Source: Hyphomicrobiales bacterium (lineage in GTDB: Bacteria; Pseudomonadota; Alphaproteobacteria; Rhizobiales; Methyloligellaceae). Taken from it: DNA of 32,354 nucleotides. The stretch lies in contig QIGN01000171.1 of assembly GCA_003228955.1 (NCBI GenBank), positions 1-32,354 on the forward strand, read 5' to 3'. Positions 17,629-25,839 of the stretch are shown here, piece by piece. Position 1 is the stretch's first letter, and each line of letters begins with the position of its first letter. The translations under genes were made by a program, and so were the position numbers. Under the pieces are notes generated by a model. It had not been told where the DNA came from. It searched no databases and was given only the letters and a program-made list of their open reading frames with translations.

Positions 17629-19389
17629 ATGAGAAAAGCGAAAAAGCGCAAGGCCCGCCCGGCAAAGCCGAAAGGCAGAGCGAAGCAAAAGCGTTTGCCA
17701 AAGCCCGGGGCGCGGCCGGGGGACGAGGCGGCTTCGGCGGCGGATCTGTATTCCGGCGGGTTCGATTTCACGGCGCCCGCCGCGCCGGCATTCGAGGCGG
17801 ATCTGGTGAATCGCGCCCGGGCCCGGCTGCGTGAGGGCAATCACGGCGAAGCCCTTGACCTTGCCCGACAGGCGCTGGCTGCAAATCCGGAAGACCCGCA
17901 AGCGCTCAATCTCGCCGGCGTCGCGGCCTTTCACGGCGGCGAGCGGCGCGAAGGGCTCGACTTGCTGCGCACGGCGGTCGCCTTCGCGCCGGGTAACGCG
18001 GAAGCCCAGACCAATCTCGGCAATATGCTGGCCGCGCTGGAAGAATTTGCCGAAGCCGAAGCGGCCTATTCCAGCGCCATGAAGGCCGGCCCGGATTATG
18101 CCGATGCCCCCTTCAATCTGGGTGTGCTTTTGGAAAGGGTGGAGCGTCCCGCGGAGGCCCTTTCCGCTTATGACAGGGCGCTTGAAATATCCCCGGCACA
18201 CAATGCCGCTCAAGTGGGGCGCGGCAATGCGCTGAAAGCGCTAAGGCGTCTTGATGACGCGAGAGCAGCCTATGAGGCGGCGCTGGAGCGCAACCCGGCC
18301 CTCGCCGAAGCGCGCACCAATCTGTCCGCTGTGTTGCAGGAGCTGGGTGATTTTGAAGGCGCGGCGAGACACGCCAGACGCGCCTTCGAGGCCGACCCCG
18401 ACCTGCTGGAGGCCGAATATAACCACGCCATCGCGCTTCAGGAATTGGGGCGTTACGAGGCGGCCATCGAAGCCTATGGGCATGTTCTGACTCACGCCCC
18501 CGGACACGCCGCCAGCGCGCTCAATATCGGCTATGGCCTGCAACAGCTGGGCCGGCTGGACGAAGCGGCGGAAGCGTTTGAGCAGACGATCGAAATAGAC
18601 CCAGGCTTCGCCAAGGCCCATGTCAATCTCGCCGATCTGCGCTTGCAGCAGGGCGAGGCGCAAGGCGCCCTCGAGGTCTGCGACGCCTTCCTGGAAAACC
18701 ACCCGGGGCAAACCGACCTGCTGGCCTTCAAGGCCATTGCCCTGTGGGATTTGGGCGAAGGGACCCGTGCACGCGAGCTTACCGGTTTTGAGCGCTTTGT
18801 GCGTCCCGTGCACATCACACCGCCCGAAGAGTTTGATGATCTGGAGGCTTTCAACGCCGCGCTGTGCGCGCATGTTCTCGCTCACCCGACCCTCACGGAT
18901 TCGCCGCAAAGCCACGCCACGCGCAAGGGCAGGCATTCGGGCGAATTGCTGAACGAACCCAAGGGACCAATTGCCGGCCTGGAGGCGGAAATCCTCAGAT
19001 TGGCCACGGTCTACCGCGATGAACTGGACGATGACGGCCACCCCTTCGTGGCGCGCCGCCCCAAAAACTGGACGCTTTCGGTCTGGGGCGTGGTCATGCA
19101 GTCCGCCGGGCACCAGATCCCGCATATTCATCCCGCCGCCTGGCTGAGCGGAGTCTATTATCCCAGGTTGCCCGATATCGTCGGGGCCCGGGATGGCGGC
19201 AAGGCGGGATGGATTGAGTTTGGCCGCCCGCCGGAGCATTTTCACAATGCGGCCACACCTGAAACTTTGCCGGTTCAACCCGAAGCCGGCATGATGGTGC
19301 TGTTCCCGTCCTACTTTTATCACCATACGGTGCCGTTCGAGGCGGCCGGAACGCGCATCTCCATCGCCTTCGACCTGATGCCGGCGTGA
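17629..19389 (+). CDS. Tetratricopeptide-repeat protein with C-terminal 2OG-Fe(II) oxygenase-like domain
   Basis: Predicted 586 residues. The first ~30 residues are strongly basic (Lys/Arg/Pro). About ten TPR-type helix pairs follow (~60-400), with repeated A-x-x-NLGN and A-x-x-x-Y-x-x-A-L patterns. The C-terminal ~150 residues (~436-586) match the putative 2OG-Fe(II) oxygenase family: HSGELL, LSVWGVVMQSAGHQIPHIHPAAWLSGVYY (split around H499 and H501) and YFYHHTVPFEAAGTRISIAFD with H565, H566 and R576, plausible iron and 2-oxoglutarate contacts. The TPRs probably hold a protein substrate for hydroxylation; the target is unknown. The product has no signal peptide. The ATG at 17629 lacks a good ribosome site and an upstream in-frame TTG (17581) is possible, so the exact start is unsure. 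Confidence 0.85.
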   Translation: MRKAKKRKARPAKPKGRAKQKRLPKPGARPGDEAASAADLYSGGFDFTAPAAPAFEADLVNRARARLREGNHGEALDLARQALAANPEDPQALNLAGVAAFHGGERREGLDLLRTAVAFAPGNAEAQTNLGNMLAALEEFAEAEAAYSSAMKAGPDYADAPFNLGVLLERVERPAEALSAYDRALEISPAHNAAQVGRGNALKALRRLDDARAAYEAALERNPALAEARTNLSAVLQELGDFEGAARHARRAFEADPDLLEAEYNHAIALQELGRYEAAIEAYGHVLTHAPGHAASALNIGYGLQQLGRLDEAAEAFEQTIEIDPGFAKAHVNLADLRLQQGEAQGALEVCDAFLENHPGQTDLLAFKAIALWDLGEGTRARELTGFERFVRPVHITPPEEFDDLEAFNAALCAHVLAHPTLTDSPQSHATRKGRHSGELLNEPKGPIAGLEAEILRLATVYRDELDDDGHPFVARRPKNWTLSVWGVVMQSAGHQIPHIHPAAWLSGVYYPRLPDIVGARDGGKAGWIEFGRPPEHFHNAATPETLPVQPEAGMMVLFPSYFYHHTVPFEAAGTRISIAFDLMPA

Positions 19390-19492
19390 GGATCGCAATT
19401 TGCTGCCGTAAAATCGCCAAGGAGCGTGTATTATCTCAAGCCAACCGGCCGGAATCACTGCGAGAACCAAAATCTGTGCGAGGGAACCAGCA

Positions 19493-20050
19493 ATGAGAAA
19501 ATACCTGACAGCCGCCGCGGTGCTTGTCGCCGGTTTTGGCGCGCCCGCTTATGCCGGTCCGTTCGACTGCGGCGTCGTTTACGACGAGTTCGACAGCTTC
19601 ATGAACAAGAATTTCCTGACGCAGCCGGACGCCTATGTGCGCACCCTTCAGGGCAGGATTTCGCGCAGCGAGTATAATTCCAAGCAAAAGGGCGTCCTGC
19701 TGCTTAACGCCAGCCGCAAAGGCTTCGGCGTGGCCATCGTGCACACCAACAAGAACACGCGCGGAAAATTCCTTTTCACCTGGAGCGGGCGCGGCGACCT
19801 GCGGGGCTCGCCACTGCTGATATTGCGTGACGTAACACTGTTTGGCCGGGTCCAGGACGGTTTCGGGCGGCGCACCTACCGGGAAATCCGCGTCAGTTCA
19901 TCGCAAACGGTCGACCTCGACACGGGCCGGGCGACCCAGGGCAAGGCCGCCGACATCTGGTATCGCGCGGTGGATGCCAATACGATCTATCTCGAAGCCA
20001 TCAACGGCGCGAAGCTGACCTTTCCGATGGAGACGCTCTGCAAACGCTGA
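19493..20050 (+). CDS. Small secreted protein of unknown function
   Basis: A 185-residue protein with a clear Sec signal peptide: MRKYLTAAAVLVAGFGAPAYA followed by G, cleavage after about residue 21. The mature part has two cysteines, one near its N-terminus (FDCGVV) and one near the C-terminus (ETLCKR), which could form a disulphide joining the ends. It is rich in beta-type alternation (GVAIVHTNKNTRGKFLFTWSG, TYREIRVSSSQTVDLD). I do not recognise the family. GAGGGA seven bases before the ATG supports the start. It ends 20 bases from the convergent Tat-exported gene and shares a palindromic terminator-like sequence with it. Confidence 0.75.
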   Translation: MRKYLTAAAVLVAGFGAPAYAGPFDCGVVYDEFDSFMNKNFLTQPDAYVRTLQGRISRSEYNSKQKGVLLLNASRKGFGVAIVHTNKNTRGKFLFTWSGRGDLRGSPLLILRDVTLFGRVQDGFGRRTYREIRVSSSQTVDLDTGRATQGKAADIWYRAVDANTIYLEAINGAKLTFPMETLCKR

Positions 20051-20053
20051 AAA

Positions 20054-20073
20054 TGAAACGGCCGGCCATTTCA
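20054..20073. terminator. Near-perfect palindrome between convergent genes, likely bidirectional terminator
   Basis: A 20-base inverted repeat, TGAAACGGCC facing GGCCATTTCA, with one mismatched pair. It sits between the secreted-protein stop (20050) and the stop of the opposite-strand Tat gene (the final three bases are that stop). A GC stem closed by AAA/TTT arms fits termination in both directions. Confidence 0.5.
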
Positions 20074-20958
20074 GACGGCGCAGCCGCCACCGCCTCCGCC
20101 CGGCAGGTTCTTTACAATTGTCCCGCGCTCGACGAGGGCGGCATACACATTTTCCTGCCATCCCTGGGCTGACGAAAACTCCGTGGACAAAACCCGCTTC
20201 GCGGGAACTTCACTCCAGGAACGCCCTTCTACAACGTCGAAATACAGGGCAATTTCCGCATATTCCTGCGGGTACCAGAAGCCGTTGGCGGCCTTGGCCA
20301 GATTCAGCATCTCGGCCGCGCCCCATCCGTTGGACGCGGTAAGCTCCAGCAGGCCCAGCATCGCGGACCCGTGGTTGCAGTCCTGAAAGAAGGTGGAGTT
20401 GTTGCAGCAGGGGCGAAACACGCCTTCGGCAAGACGCAGAACCCGTTTTGACTGCTCTGGCGTCAGGGACAGGGTTTCCACCGCATTGAAATAGGCCGCC
20501 CCGTTGTTCTCCCGCCCGAGAAACCACCCGCCCGTGCTGGCGTAATTGGAAAGGTCTTTGCCCTTGATCGGACTGTTGTCGTTGAACGCAGCCTTGGTCG
20601 CCAGTCCAAGGGGCCATAACAGGTTGAGATTGTAAGACGCGGTCTGGGCCGAGAAAACCAGCTCCGCCGGTTTTCCCTCAAGCGCGCGCGACACCCATTC
20701 GGGGACGGGGCCATAGCGCCTGAGGACCGTAGTGAATTTCTCGACATCTATGACGCCGGCTTCGACCAGCTTCGCCACCGGCGCGCCGATATCAAGGCCC
20801 GTCAGGGTCGGCTTCGACGGCGCGACCGACTGCGCCGCGCGGCGGAACGGGGCTTCCTGAACGAATGAAACCAGCCGCGGCGTCGCCAGCCCCAATCCAT
20901 AAGCACCTCCCAGGGCCGTCGTCCCCGCCAGGAGCTGCCTTCTGGTTACTTTGCTCAT
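20071..20958 (-). CDS. Tat-exported protein of unknown function with CC...CxH cluster and polyglycine tail
   Basis: Predicted 295 residues from the ATG at 20958, chosen because it gives a twin-arginine leader (KVTRRQLLAGTTALGGAYGLGLA) and has GGGAAGGGA upstream; the open frame continues further upstream but without sense. Tat export suggests that the protein folds, possibly with a cofactor, before reaching the periplasm. The mature part looks largely helical. Its most striking part is FRPCCNNSTFFQDCNHGSAM, with three cysteines and a histidine within 11 residues, a plausible metal or cofactor site. This is followed by LGLLELTASNGW and repeated aromatic/Glu segments. The C-terminus ends in six glycines then C-A-V. 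There is no CXXCH heme motif. I do not recognise a named family and assign no reaction. Confidence 0.75.
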   Translation of the reverse strand: MSKVTRRQLLAGTTALGGAYGLGLATPRLVSFVQEAPFRRAAQSVAPSKPTLTGLDIGAPVAKLVEAGVIDVEKFTTVLRRYGPVPEWVSRALEGKPAELVFSAQTASYNLNLLWPLGLATKAAFNDNSPIKGKDLSNYASTGGWFLGRENNGAAYFNAVETLSLTPEQSKRVLRLAEGVFRPCCNNSTFFQDCNHGSAMLGLLELTASNGWGAAEMLNLAKAANGFWYPQEYAEIALYFDVVEGRSWSEVPAKRVLSTEFSSAQGWQENVYAALVERGTIVKNLPGGGGGGCAV

Positions 20959-21258
20959 GTGATGGTTTCCCTTCCCAATCGTCATCCGGGTCCAGTAACT
21001 CAATATCAATGCCCCCGGCGAAAAGACGAACCCCGCGCAATGAAATTCGCACGTCAAAGACGCACCGGTCCGATTTCGCAATTGAGCCATTCTAGATGCG
21101 GAATTGACAATGCCTATGATCCAGATCAACGGAAAATTTATCGCAATCCCAACTTACGCCGCCCGTCCTGGCGCAATCACGAATACTTCTCCCGGCCGAA
21201 GGCGTGACCTATAATATAGGCGTAAGATCACACGGATGACGGCGGGAGCGGTGGGGCG
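20959..21258. other. Divergent intergenic region, Tat-exported gene and cbpA
   Basis: 300 bases without a convincing gene. Part is open on the minus strand as a meaningless extension of the Tat-exported gene. The cbpA-proximal end holds the candidate promoter at 21187-21220. On the other side only a GGGAAGGGA ribosome site for the Tat gene is evident. Confidence 0.55.
21187..21220 (+). promoter_or_regulatory. Candidate cbpA promoter with palindromic -10
   Basis: A perfect -10 hexamer TATAAT (21210-21215) follows a weak -35 TTCTCC (21187-21192) with a 17-base spacer, placing transcription start about 35 bases before cbpA. The -10 is embedded in a perfect 13-base palindrome CCTATAATATAGG (21208-21220), so a dimeric regulator could bind over it. 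I did not find a convincing heat-shock sigma-32 pattern. Confidence 0.45.
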
Positions 21259-22248
21259 ATGGAATTCAGGGATTATTACGCGCTTCTCGGGGTCGAAAAA
21301 TCCGCCACGCAGGACGAAATCAAACGCGCCTACAGAAAACTTGCGCGCAAATATCATCCGGACCTCAACAAGGACGCGGACGCCGAAGCAAAGTTCAAGG
21401 AAATCGGCGAGGCCAACGAAGTCCTGAGCGACCCGGAAAAACGGGCCGCTTATGACCAGCTGGGAAAGGCTTATTCTCCGGGACAGGACTTTCAGCCTCC
21501 CCCCGATTGGGATGCGGGGTTCGAGTTTTCCGGCGGGCCGCAAAACGAAGGCGCGCAGGAGCAGAACTTCTCGGAGTTTTTTGAAAACCTGTTCGGTGAC
21601 GCCTACCGCCAGCAGCGCGCCACGGACGCCAGCGCGCGTTTTAACGCCAGGGGCCAGAACCACCATGCCAAGATACTCATTGATCTGGAGGACGCCATCA
21701 ATGGCGCCAGACGCACAATTGTCCTGCAAATCCCCGAACTCACCCAAAGCGGTCATCTCGCTGTTCGGGACCGCAAACTCGAAGTCACGATTCCTAAAGG
21801 CGTGCGGGAGGGACAGCATATCCGGCTGAAAGGACAGGGCGCGCCGGGTCCGGGCGATGGCGGGAGCGGAGACCTTTACATCGAGATCACCTTCAAAACG
21901 CATCCCTTCTATCAGGCTGAAGGCTCCGATCTTCATCTCGAGCTGCCGGTTACGCCCTGGGAATCTGCGCTGGGGGGAAAGATCAAAGTGCCGACGCCGG
22001 GCGGGGTTGTCGATCTGAACATTCCGGCAGGCTCGAAGCAGGGCCGCAAACTGCGCCTGAAGGGGCGCGGCATACCGGCGAAACCCCCGGGCGATCTCTA
22101 TGTCACATTGCAGATCGTGTTACCGCCGGCGGACAATGCCAAAGCCAGAAAGCTCTATCAGACGATGGCGCGCGAGCTTGACTTCAACCCGCGCGAAGAC
22201 CTCCTGCGCAAGGCCGGGAAACACGACCGCGCCCGGGCCAGACCATAG
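21259..22248 (+). CDS. cbpA: CbpA-type DnaJ-like co-chaperone
   Basis: A 329-residue class B J-protein. The J domain covers residues 1-70 with the HPD motif (33-35) in [11 protein letters not shown], which stimulates DnaK ATPase. A Gly/Phe-poor linker with an [10 protein letters not shown] patch (~108-120) follows, then the two beta-sandwich client-binding domains ([64 protein letters not shown]). The DnaJ zinc-finger CXXCXGXG repeats are absent, which separates it from DnaJ proper. Together with cbpM 15 bases downstream, it forms the classic cbpA-cbpM pair, supporting CbpA over a generic J-protein. It acts as a DnaK co-chaperone and, in E. coli, binds curved DNA. Confidence 0.95.
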   Translation: MEFRDYYALLGVEKSATQDEIKRAYRKLARKYHPDLNKDADAEAKFKEIGEANEVLSDPEKRAAYDQLGKAYSPGQDFQPPPDWDAGFEFSGGPQNEGAQEQNFSEFFENLFGDAYRQQRATDASARFNARGQNHHAKILIDLEDAINGARRTIVLQIPELTQSGHLAVRDRKLEVTIPKGVREGQHIRLKGQGAPGPGDGGSGDLYIEITFKTHPFYQAEGSDLHLELPVTPWESALGGKIKVPTPGGVVDLNIPAGSKQGRKLRLKGRGIPAKPPGDLYVTLQIVLPPADNAKARKLYQTMARELDFNPREDLLRKAGKHDRARARP

Positions 22249-22263
22249 TGAAGGACCCATGCC

Positions 22264-22563
22264 ATGACCGGTAAAATACTGAGCGAAGACCCCAAGCTCG
22301 CGCTGAACGAAATTTGCGAGACATGCGGGCTGCCCGAGGCAAAGATCAAAGCCTATATCGAAGAGGGCGTGGTCGAGGTGCGCGGCGATGATATCACGCG
22401 CTGGCGGTTTTCCGAGATCAGCGTGGTTCGGATCCAGAAGGCCTACCGGCTGGAGAGGGACTTACGCCTGAACCCCGCCGGAGCGGCGCTCGCGCTTGAA
22501 CTCATGTCGCAGATCGAAGAACTGAAAAACCAGATCACGCGCCTTCAGCGGACCAGCCGGTAG
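22264..22563 (+). CDS. cbpM: CbpM, chaperone modulator of CbpA (MerR-like fold)
   Basis: A 99-residue protein with a MerR-like N-terminal half (LNEICETCGLPEAKIKAYIEEGVVEV, WRFSEISVVRIQKAYRLERDL) and a C-terminal helix (LELMSQIEELKNQITRLQ). This is the CbpM family, which binds the CbpA J domain and inhibits it. GAAGGA lies eight bases before the ATG, and the gene follows cbpA by 15 bases, so co-transcription is near certain. It ends 14 bases from the convergent sugar dehydrogenase stop. Confidence 0.92.
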   Translation: MTGKILSEDPKLALNEICETCGLPEAKIKAYIEEGVVEVRGDDITRWRFSEISVVRIQKAYRLERDLRLNPAGAALALELMSQIEELKNQITRLQRTSR

Positions 22564-22577
22564 GAAGCAAGACCGCC

Positions 22578-23675
22578 CTATTTCGGCTCTATGCGGATGA
22601 GCTTTCCATCGCGCGCATCGGTCAGCACCCAAAGGTACCCATCCGGCCCCGCGCGCACATCCCGGATACGTTCATTCAGCTCCTTCAGCAGGATTTCCTG
22701 CCTCACGACCTTGCCGCCGTCAAGATCAACCCTCCGCAGATGACGGTCCTTGAGCGCGCCGACGAATAAATCCCCCTTCCAGTGCGGAAACTTGTCTCCG
22801 TCATAGAACGCCATGCCCGAGGGCGCGATGGAGGGCGTCCAGTGCAGCAGTGGCTGCTCCATGCCCTCCTTTTGCGTCAGATTCGAGATGGCCGAGCCGT
22901 CATAATCGATGCCGTAGGTGATGGCCGGCCAGCCATAGTTGGCGCCGGGTTTGAGGATATTCACCTCATCGCCGCCCTTTGGCCCATGCTCCTGCGCCCA
23001 GACAATGCCGGTCCAGGGATTAAGCGCCATGCCCTGCACATTGCGGTTGCCGTAAGTGTAGATTTCCGGGAGCGCATCAGCGCGTCCGACAAATGGATTA
23101 TCCTTCGGGATCGAGCCGTCGTCATTGACGCGCGCGATGGTTCCCTGATGGTTGCGGGTGTCCTGCGCGCGCTCCATCCGGCCCCGGTCGCCCATTGAGA
23201 TATACAGCGTGCCATCTGGCGCGAACACAAGCCGCGAGCCAAAATGAACCACGCTGGAAAGCTTCGGCTTCTGGCGAAAAATTACCCGTACGTCCTTAAG
23301 CGCATTTCCCTCCAGCCGTCCGCGCGCCGCCGCCGTGCCCTGCCCGCCCGCGCCAGGTTCGGAATAGGAGAAATAGACGAGCTTGTTTGTTTTGAAATCC
23401 GGGTGGAGGGCCACATCGAGCAGGCCCCCCTGCCCCACGGCGGCAATCTTCGGCAGGCCGGACACCGGGGGCGAGATTTTCCCCTCCGGTGAGACGATCC
23501 GCAACCGCCCCGGACGCTCGGTGACCAGCATTCGCCCGTCGGGCAGAAACGCCATGCCCCATGGATTCTCAAGGCCCGTCGCGACGGTCACCGTGCGATA
23601 GGCGCTTGGCGCGGGGTCCGCGGCGAAGGCCGGGCCGAGGCCCAGCAGCGCGAGCATGAGAAAGGTCCTGAACAT
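22578..23675 (-). CDS. Secreted PQQ-dependent aldose sugar dehydrogenase (YliI/Asd-like)
   Basis: Predicted 365 residues with a Sec signal peptide (MFRTFLMLALLGLGPAFAAD) and a six-bladed beta-propeller of the soluble glucose/sorbosone dehydrogenase family. Visible signatures are GLENPWGMAFLPDGRMLVTERPGRLRIV (blade 1), GQGGLLDVALHPDF, LVFAPDGTLYISMGDRG, YTYGNRNVQGMALNP, AQEHGPKGGDEVN and YGWPAITYGIDYDG. These oxidise aldose sugars in the periplasm with PQQ and calcium; no pqq biosynthesis genes are in the window. The start is ATG 23675; a GTG five codons upstream is in frame. The 55 bases to the divergent gamma-glutamyltransferase must hold both promoters. Substrate range cannot be read from sequence. 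Confidence 0.9.
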   Translation of the reverse strand: MFRTFLMLALLGLGPAFAADPAPSAYRTVTVATGLENPWGMAFLPDGRMLVTERPGRLRIVSPEGKISPPVSGLPKIAAVGQGGLLDVALHPDFKTNKLVYFSYSEPGAGGQGTAAARGRLEGNALKDVRVIFRQKPKLSSVVHFGSRLVFAPDGTLYISMGDRGRMERAQDTRNHQGTIARVNDDGSIPKDNPFVGRADALPEIYTYGNRNVQGMALNPWTGIVWAQEHGPKGGDEVNILKPGANYGWPAITYGIDYDGSAISNLTQKEGMEQPLLHWTPSIAPSGMAFYDGDKFPHWKGDLFVGALKDRHLRRVDLDGGKVVRQEILLKELNERIRDVRAGPDGYLWVLTDARDGKLIRIEPK

Positions 23676-23730
23676 ACCCAACCCTACCACACCACTTGCC
23701 GCGCCCGCGAGCCGCGTTTAGTTAGGGGTC

Positions 23731-25269
23731 ATGGGGGAGCCAAAGGGAGTCGTGGCGGCCGGCCACAAGGTGACGGCGGAGGCGGCGGCGGAGGTGCTGC
23801 GCGAGGGCGGCAACGCGTTCGATGCGGCCATTGCCGCCATGGCCACCGCGACCGTGCCGGAATTCGTATTCTCCTCCCTTGGCGGGGGCGGGTTCGCGAT
23901 GGCGCGCCCGGCAAACTCCAGAACCGCGATCTGCTACGACTTCTTTGCCCAGACGCCGCGCGCGAAACGAAGCGAAGACGAGATCGAATTTTACGCGATT
24001 CAGGCCGACTTCGGCCCGGCAACACAGGAATTTCATATCGGCGCGGGCTCGTCCGCCGTCCCGGGGATCGTTCCGGGGCTCTACGCCATCCATGACGATC
24101 TGGGGCGCGTCCCCATGGCGCGGCTGCTGGAGCCCGCGGTTCTTGCGGCGCGCAACGGCGTGACCATCACCGATCTTCACGGCTACCTTTACACCGTCGT
24201 CGCACCGATCCTGACGGCGACCCCCGCCGCGCGGGGTTATTTCGCGCCGGATGAGAGGCTGCTGCGCGCGGGCGACGTTTACGCAAACGCGGAAGTTTCC
24301 GACACCATCGATGCTCTCGCGCGCGAGGGGCCGAGGCTGTTCACCGAGGGCGAGGTGGCGCAGGCCATAACGGCGCAATCGCGCGACCTTGGCGGCCATC
24401 TGACACTGGACGATCTGAAAGGCTATGAGGTCGAGCGCCGCGCGCCGCTCATATGGCGTTATCGCGGCCACGAGCTACTGCTGAACCCGGCGCCCGCCGC
24501 CAGCGGCGCGTTGATCGCCTTCGCCCTGGGGGTGCTGGAAAAATTGCTCCCCGAGGGGCGCGCGCCGGACCCGGCTACCCTGGCGCGCATCATGGAGGAG
24601 ACAAATACGGTGCGTGAAGCGCGCGGGCAAGCCCTGCATGAAATCGTTCGGGACGCGACCATCGAAAGCCATCTGCAGGCCCTCGCCGGGCGCGCGCCCT
24701 CGACGCGCGGCACCACGCATATTTCCGTTATCGATGCGCAAGGCAACGCGGCGGCGGCCACCATCACCAATGGCGAGGGCAACGGCCATATGGTGAAAGG
24801 GTGCGGCTTCATGCTCAACAACATGCTCGGCGAGGAAGACCTGAACCCGGGCGGCTTTCACCTGTGGGAGCCGGATACGCGGCTCTCCACCATGATGGCG
24901 CCAACGATAGCACTAAGTCCCGGCGGCGCCCTGACCGCGCTCGGCTCAGGCGGATCGAACCGCATCCGCACGGCCATCCTGCAAGTGGCCGTCAATCTGT
25001 TCGACAGAAATATGGGCCTCGAGGATGCCATCAACGCGGCGCGGCTGCATGTTGAGCGCGGCGGCGCGGTGAGCTTTGAAGAAGGCCCCTGGGAAATCGC
25101 CTTCAATGAGGATGAGCGCGCCGCGCTCCTGGACGCCTACCCGCAGGCGCATGGCTGGCCAGAGGCAAACCTGTTCTTCGGTGGCGTGCACACCGCCCGC
25201 AGAAATGGCAATGGGCGGCTCGAAGGAGCGGGCGATCCGAGGCGTGAGGGCTGCGTGGTGGTTGTTTGA
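23731..25269 (+). CDS. Gamma-glutamyltransferase family Ntn hydrolase, leaderless
   Basis: A 512-residue gamma-glutamyltranspeptidase homologue. The opening AAGHKVTAEAAAEVLREGGNAFDAAIAAM is the conserved N-terminus of the large subunit. The autoprocessing and catalytic Thr is T328 in RGTTHISVID, giving subunits of about 327 and 185 residues. Downstream are LSTMMAPTI and GSGGSNRIRTAILQ, the gamma-glutamyl carboxylate and oxyanion regions. Unlike E. coli Ggt it starts directly with MGEPKGVVAAGH and has no signal peptide, and it is shorter than the ~570-580 residues typical of Ggt, so it is probably cytosolic and may act on other gamma-glutamyl or acyl-amide substrates. Ribosome site: AGGGG just before the ATG. 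The true substrate is unknown. Confidence 0.88.
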   Translation: MGEPKGVVAAGHKVTAEAAAEVLREGGNAFDAAIAAMATATVPEFVFSSLGGGGFAMARPANSRTAICYDFFAQTPRAKRSEDEIEFYAIQADFGPATQEFHIGAGSSAVPGIVPGLYAIHDDLGRVPMARLLEPAVLAARNGVTITDLHGYLYTVVAPILTATPAARGYFAPDERLLRAGDVYANAEVSDTIDALAREGPRLFTEGEVAQAITAQSRDLGGHLTLDDLKGYEVERRAPLIWRYRGHELLLNPAPAASGALIAFALGVLEKLLPEGRAPDPATLARIMEETNTVREARGQALHEIVRDATIESHLQALAGRAPSTRGTTHISVIDAQGNAAAATITNGEGNGHMVKGCGFMLNNMLGEEDLNPGGFHLWEPDTRLSTMMAPTIALSPGGALTALGSGGSNRIRTAILQVAVNLFDRNMGLEDAINAARLHVERGGAVSFEEGPWEIAFNEDERAALLDAYPQAHGWPEANLFFGGVHTARRNGNGRLEGAGDPRREGCVVVV

Positions 25270-25300
25270 AGTTCGGTCGGGTTTGTTTTCGCGAATAGTA

Positions 25301-25839
25301 TTTTCGCTCACGGCTATTCCCGCCTTTGGCGGGGCCTGCGCGGGCGCGCGCCATGGGGCGCGGCGGCCGTTCGGCCTTGCCTCGGCTGCGCCTCGGGTTT
25401 GTATTCGCTCACGGCTGTTCCGTCCTGCGGACGGGCCTGCGCGGGCGCGCCCTGACCGGGCGGCGCGCATTCGCGCTTGCCTCGCTCCGCTCGGTTTTCA
25501 GGCTTCGCCCGTATCGCACATTAACCGAGCGCAGCGAGGCAAGGCCGAACGCAGCGAGGCAAGGCCGAACGGCCGCCGCGCCCTACGGCGCGCCCTCGTG
25601 GAGGCCCGCGAAGCAGATTAGCCGTGAGCGAAAAAACCAAAACCGAGGCGCAGCCGAGGCAAGCGCGAACGCGCGCCGGCCGAAAGGCCGCCCCGGTGGA
25701 GGCCCGCGAAGCGGATTAGCCGTGAGCCATAAAATCCCCGAGGCGCAAGCCGAGGCAAGGCCGAATGGCCGCCGCGCCCCATGGCGCGCGCCCGCGCAGG
25801 CCCGTCCGCAGGACGGAACAGCCGTGAGTGAAAACTAAG
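25301..25839. repeat. Array of ~100-bp GC-rich units arranged as a large inverted repeat
   Basis: Non-coding stretch between the gamma-glutamyltransferase and HNH genes. It consists of about five imperfect units. Two face left (about 25301-25399 and 25401-25500, each beginning TTCGCTCACGGCT) and three face right (about 25523-25634, 25637-25733 and 25736-25839, each ending near AGCCGTGAG). Unit parts recur in order: GCCGAGGCAAGGCCGAA, GGCCGCCGCGCCC, CCCGCGCAGGCCCG or GAGGCCCGCGAAG, then GCCGTGAG. The first unit is nearly the exact reverse complement of the last over ~95 bases, so the whole block can fold into a long cruciform or RNA hairpin. The last unit overlaps the HNH stop codon. Open frames inside (encoding EARPNGRRAPWRAPA-like strings on both strands) are by-products of the repeat. 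It may act as a terminator or REP-like element. Confidence 0.85.

Noticed and set aside
20959-21129. N-terminal extension of the Tat-exported protein
   Set aside because: It would bury the twin-arginine signal 57 residues in, and the ATG at 20958 has its own ribosome site.
25076-25838. Overlapping frames encoding EARPNGRRAPWRAPA-like strings
   Set aside because: Similar strings arise on both strands because the DNA is an inverted repeat. No ribosome sites or domains, so they are treated as repeat by-products.
25301-25839. CRISPR array
   Set aside because: The repeats are ~100 bases, GC-rich, in both orientations, and without unique spacers of regular length; no cas genes are near.
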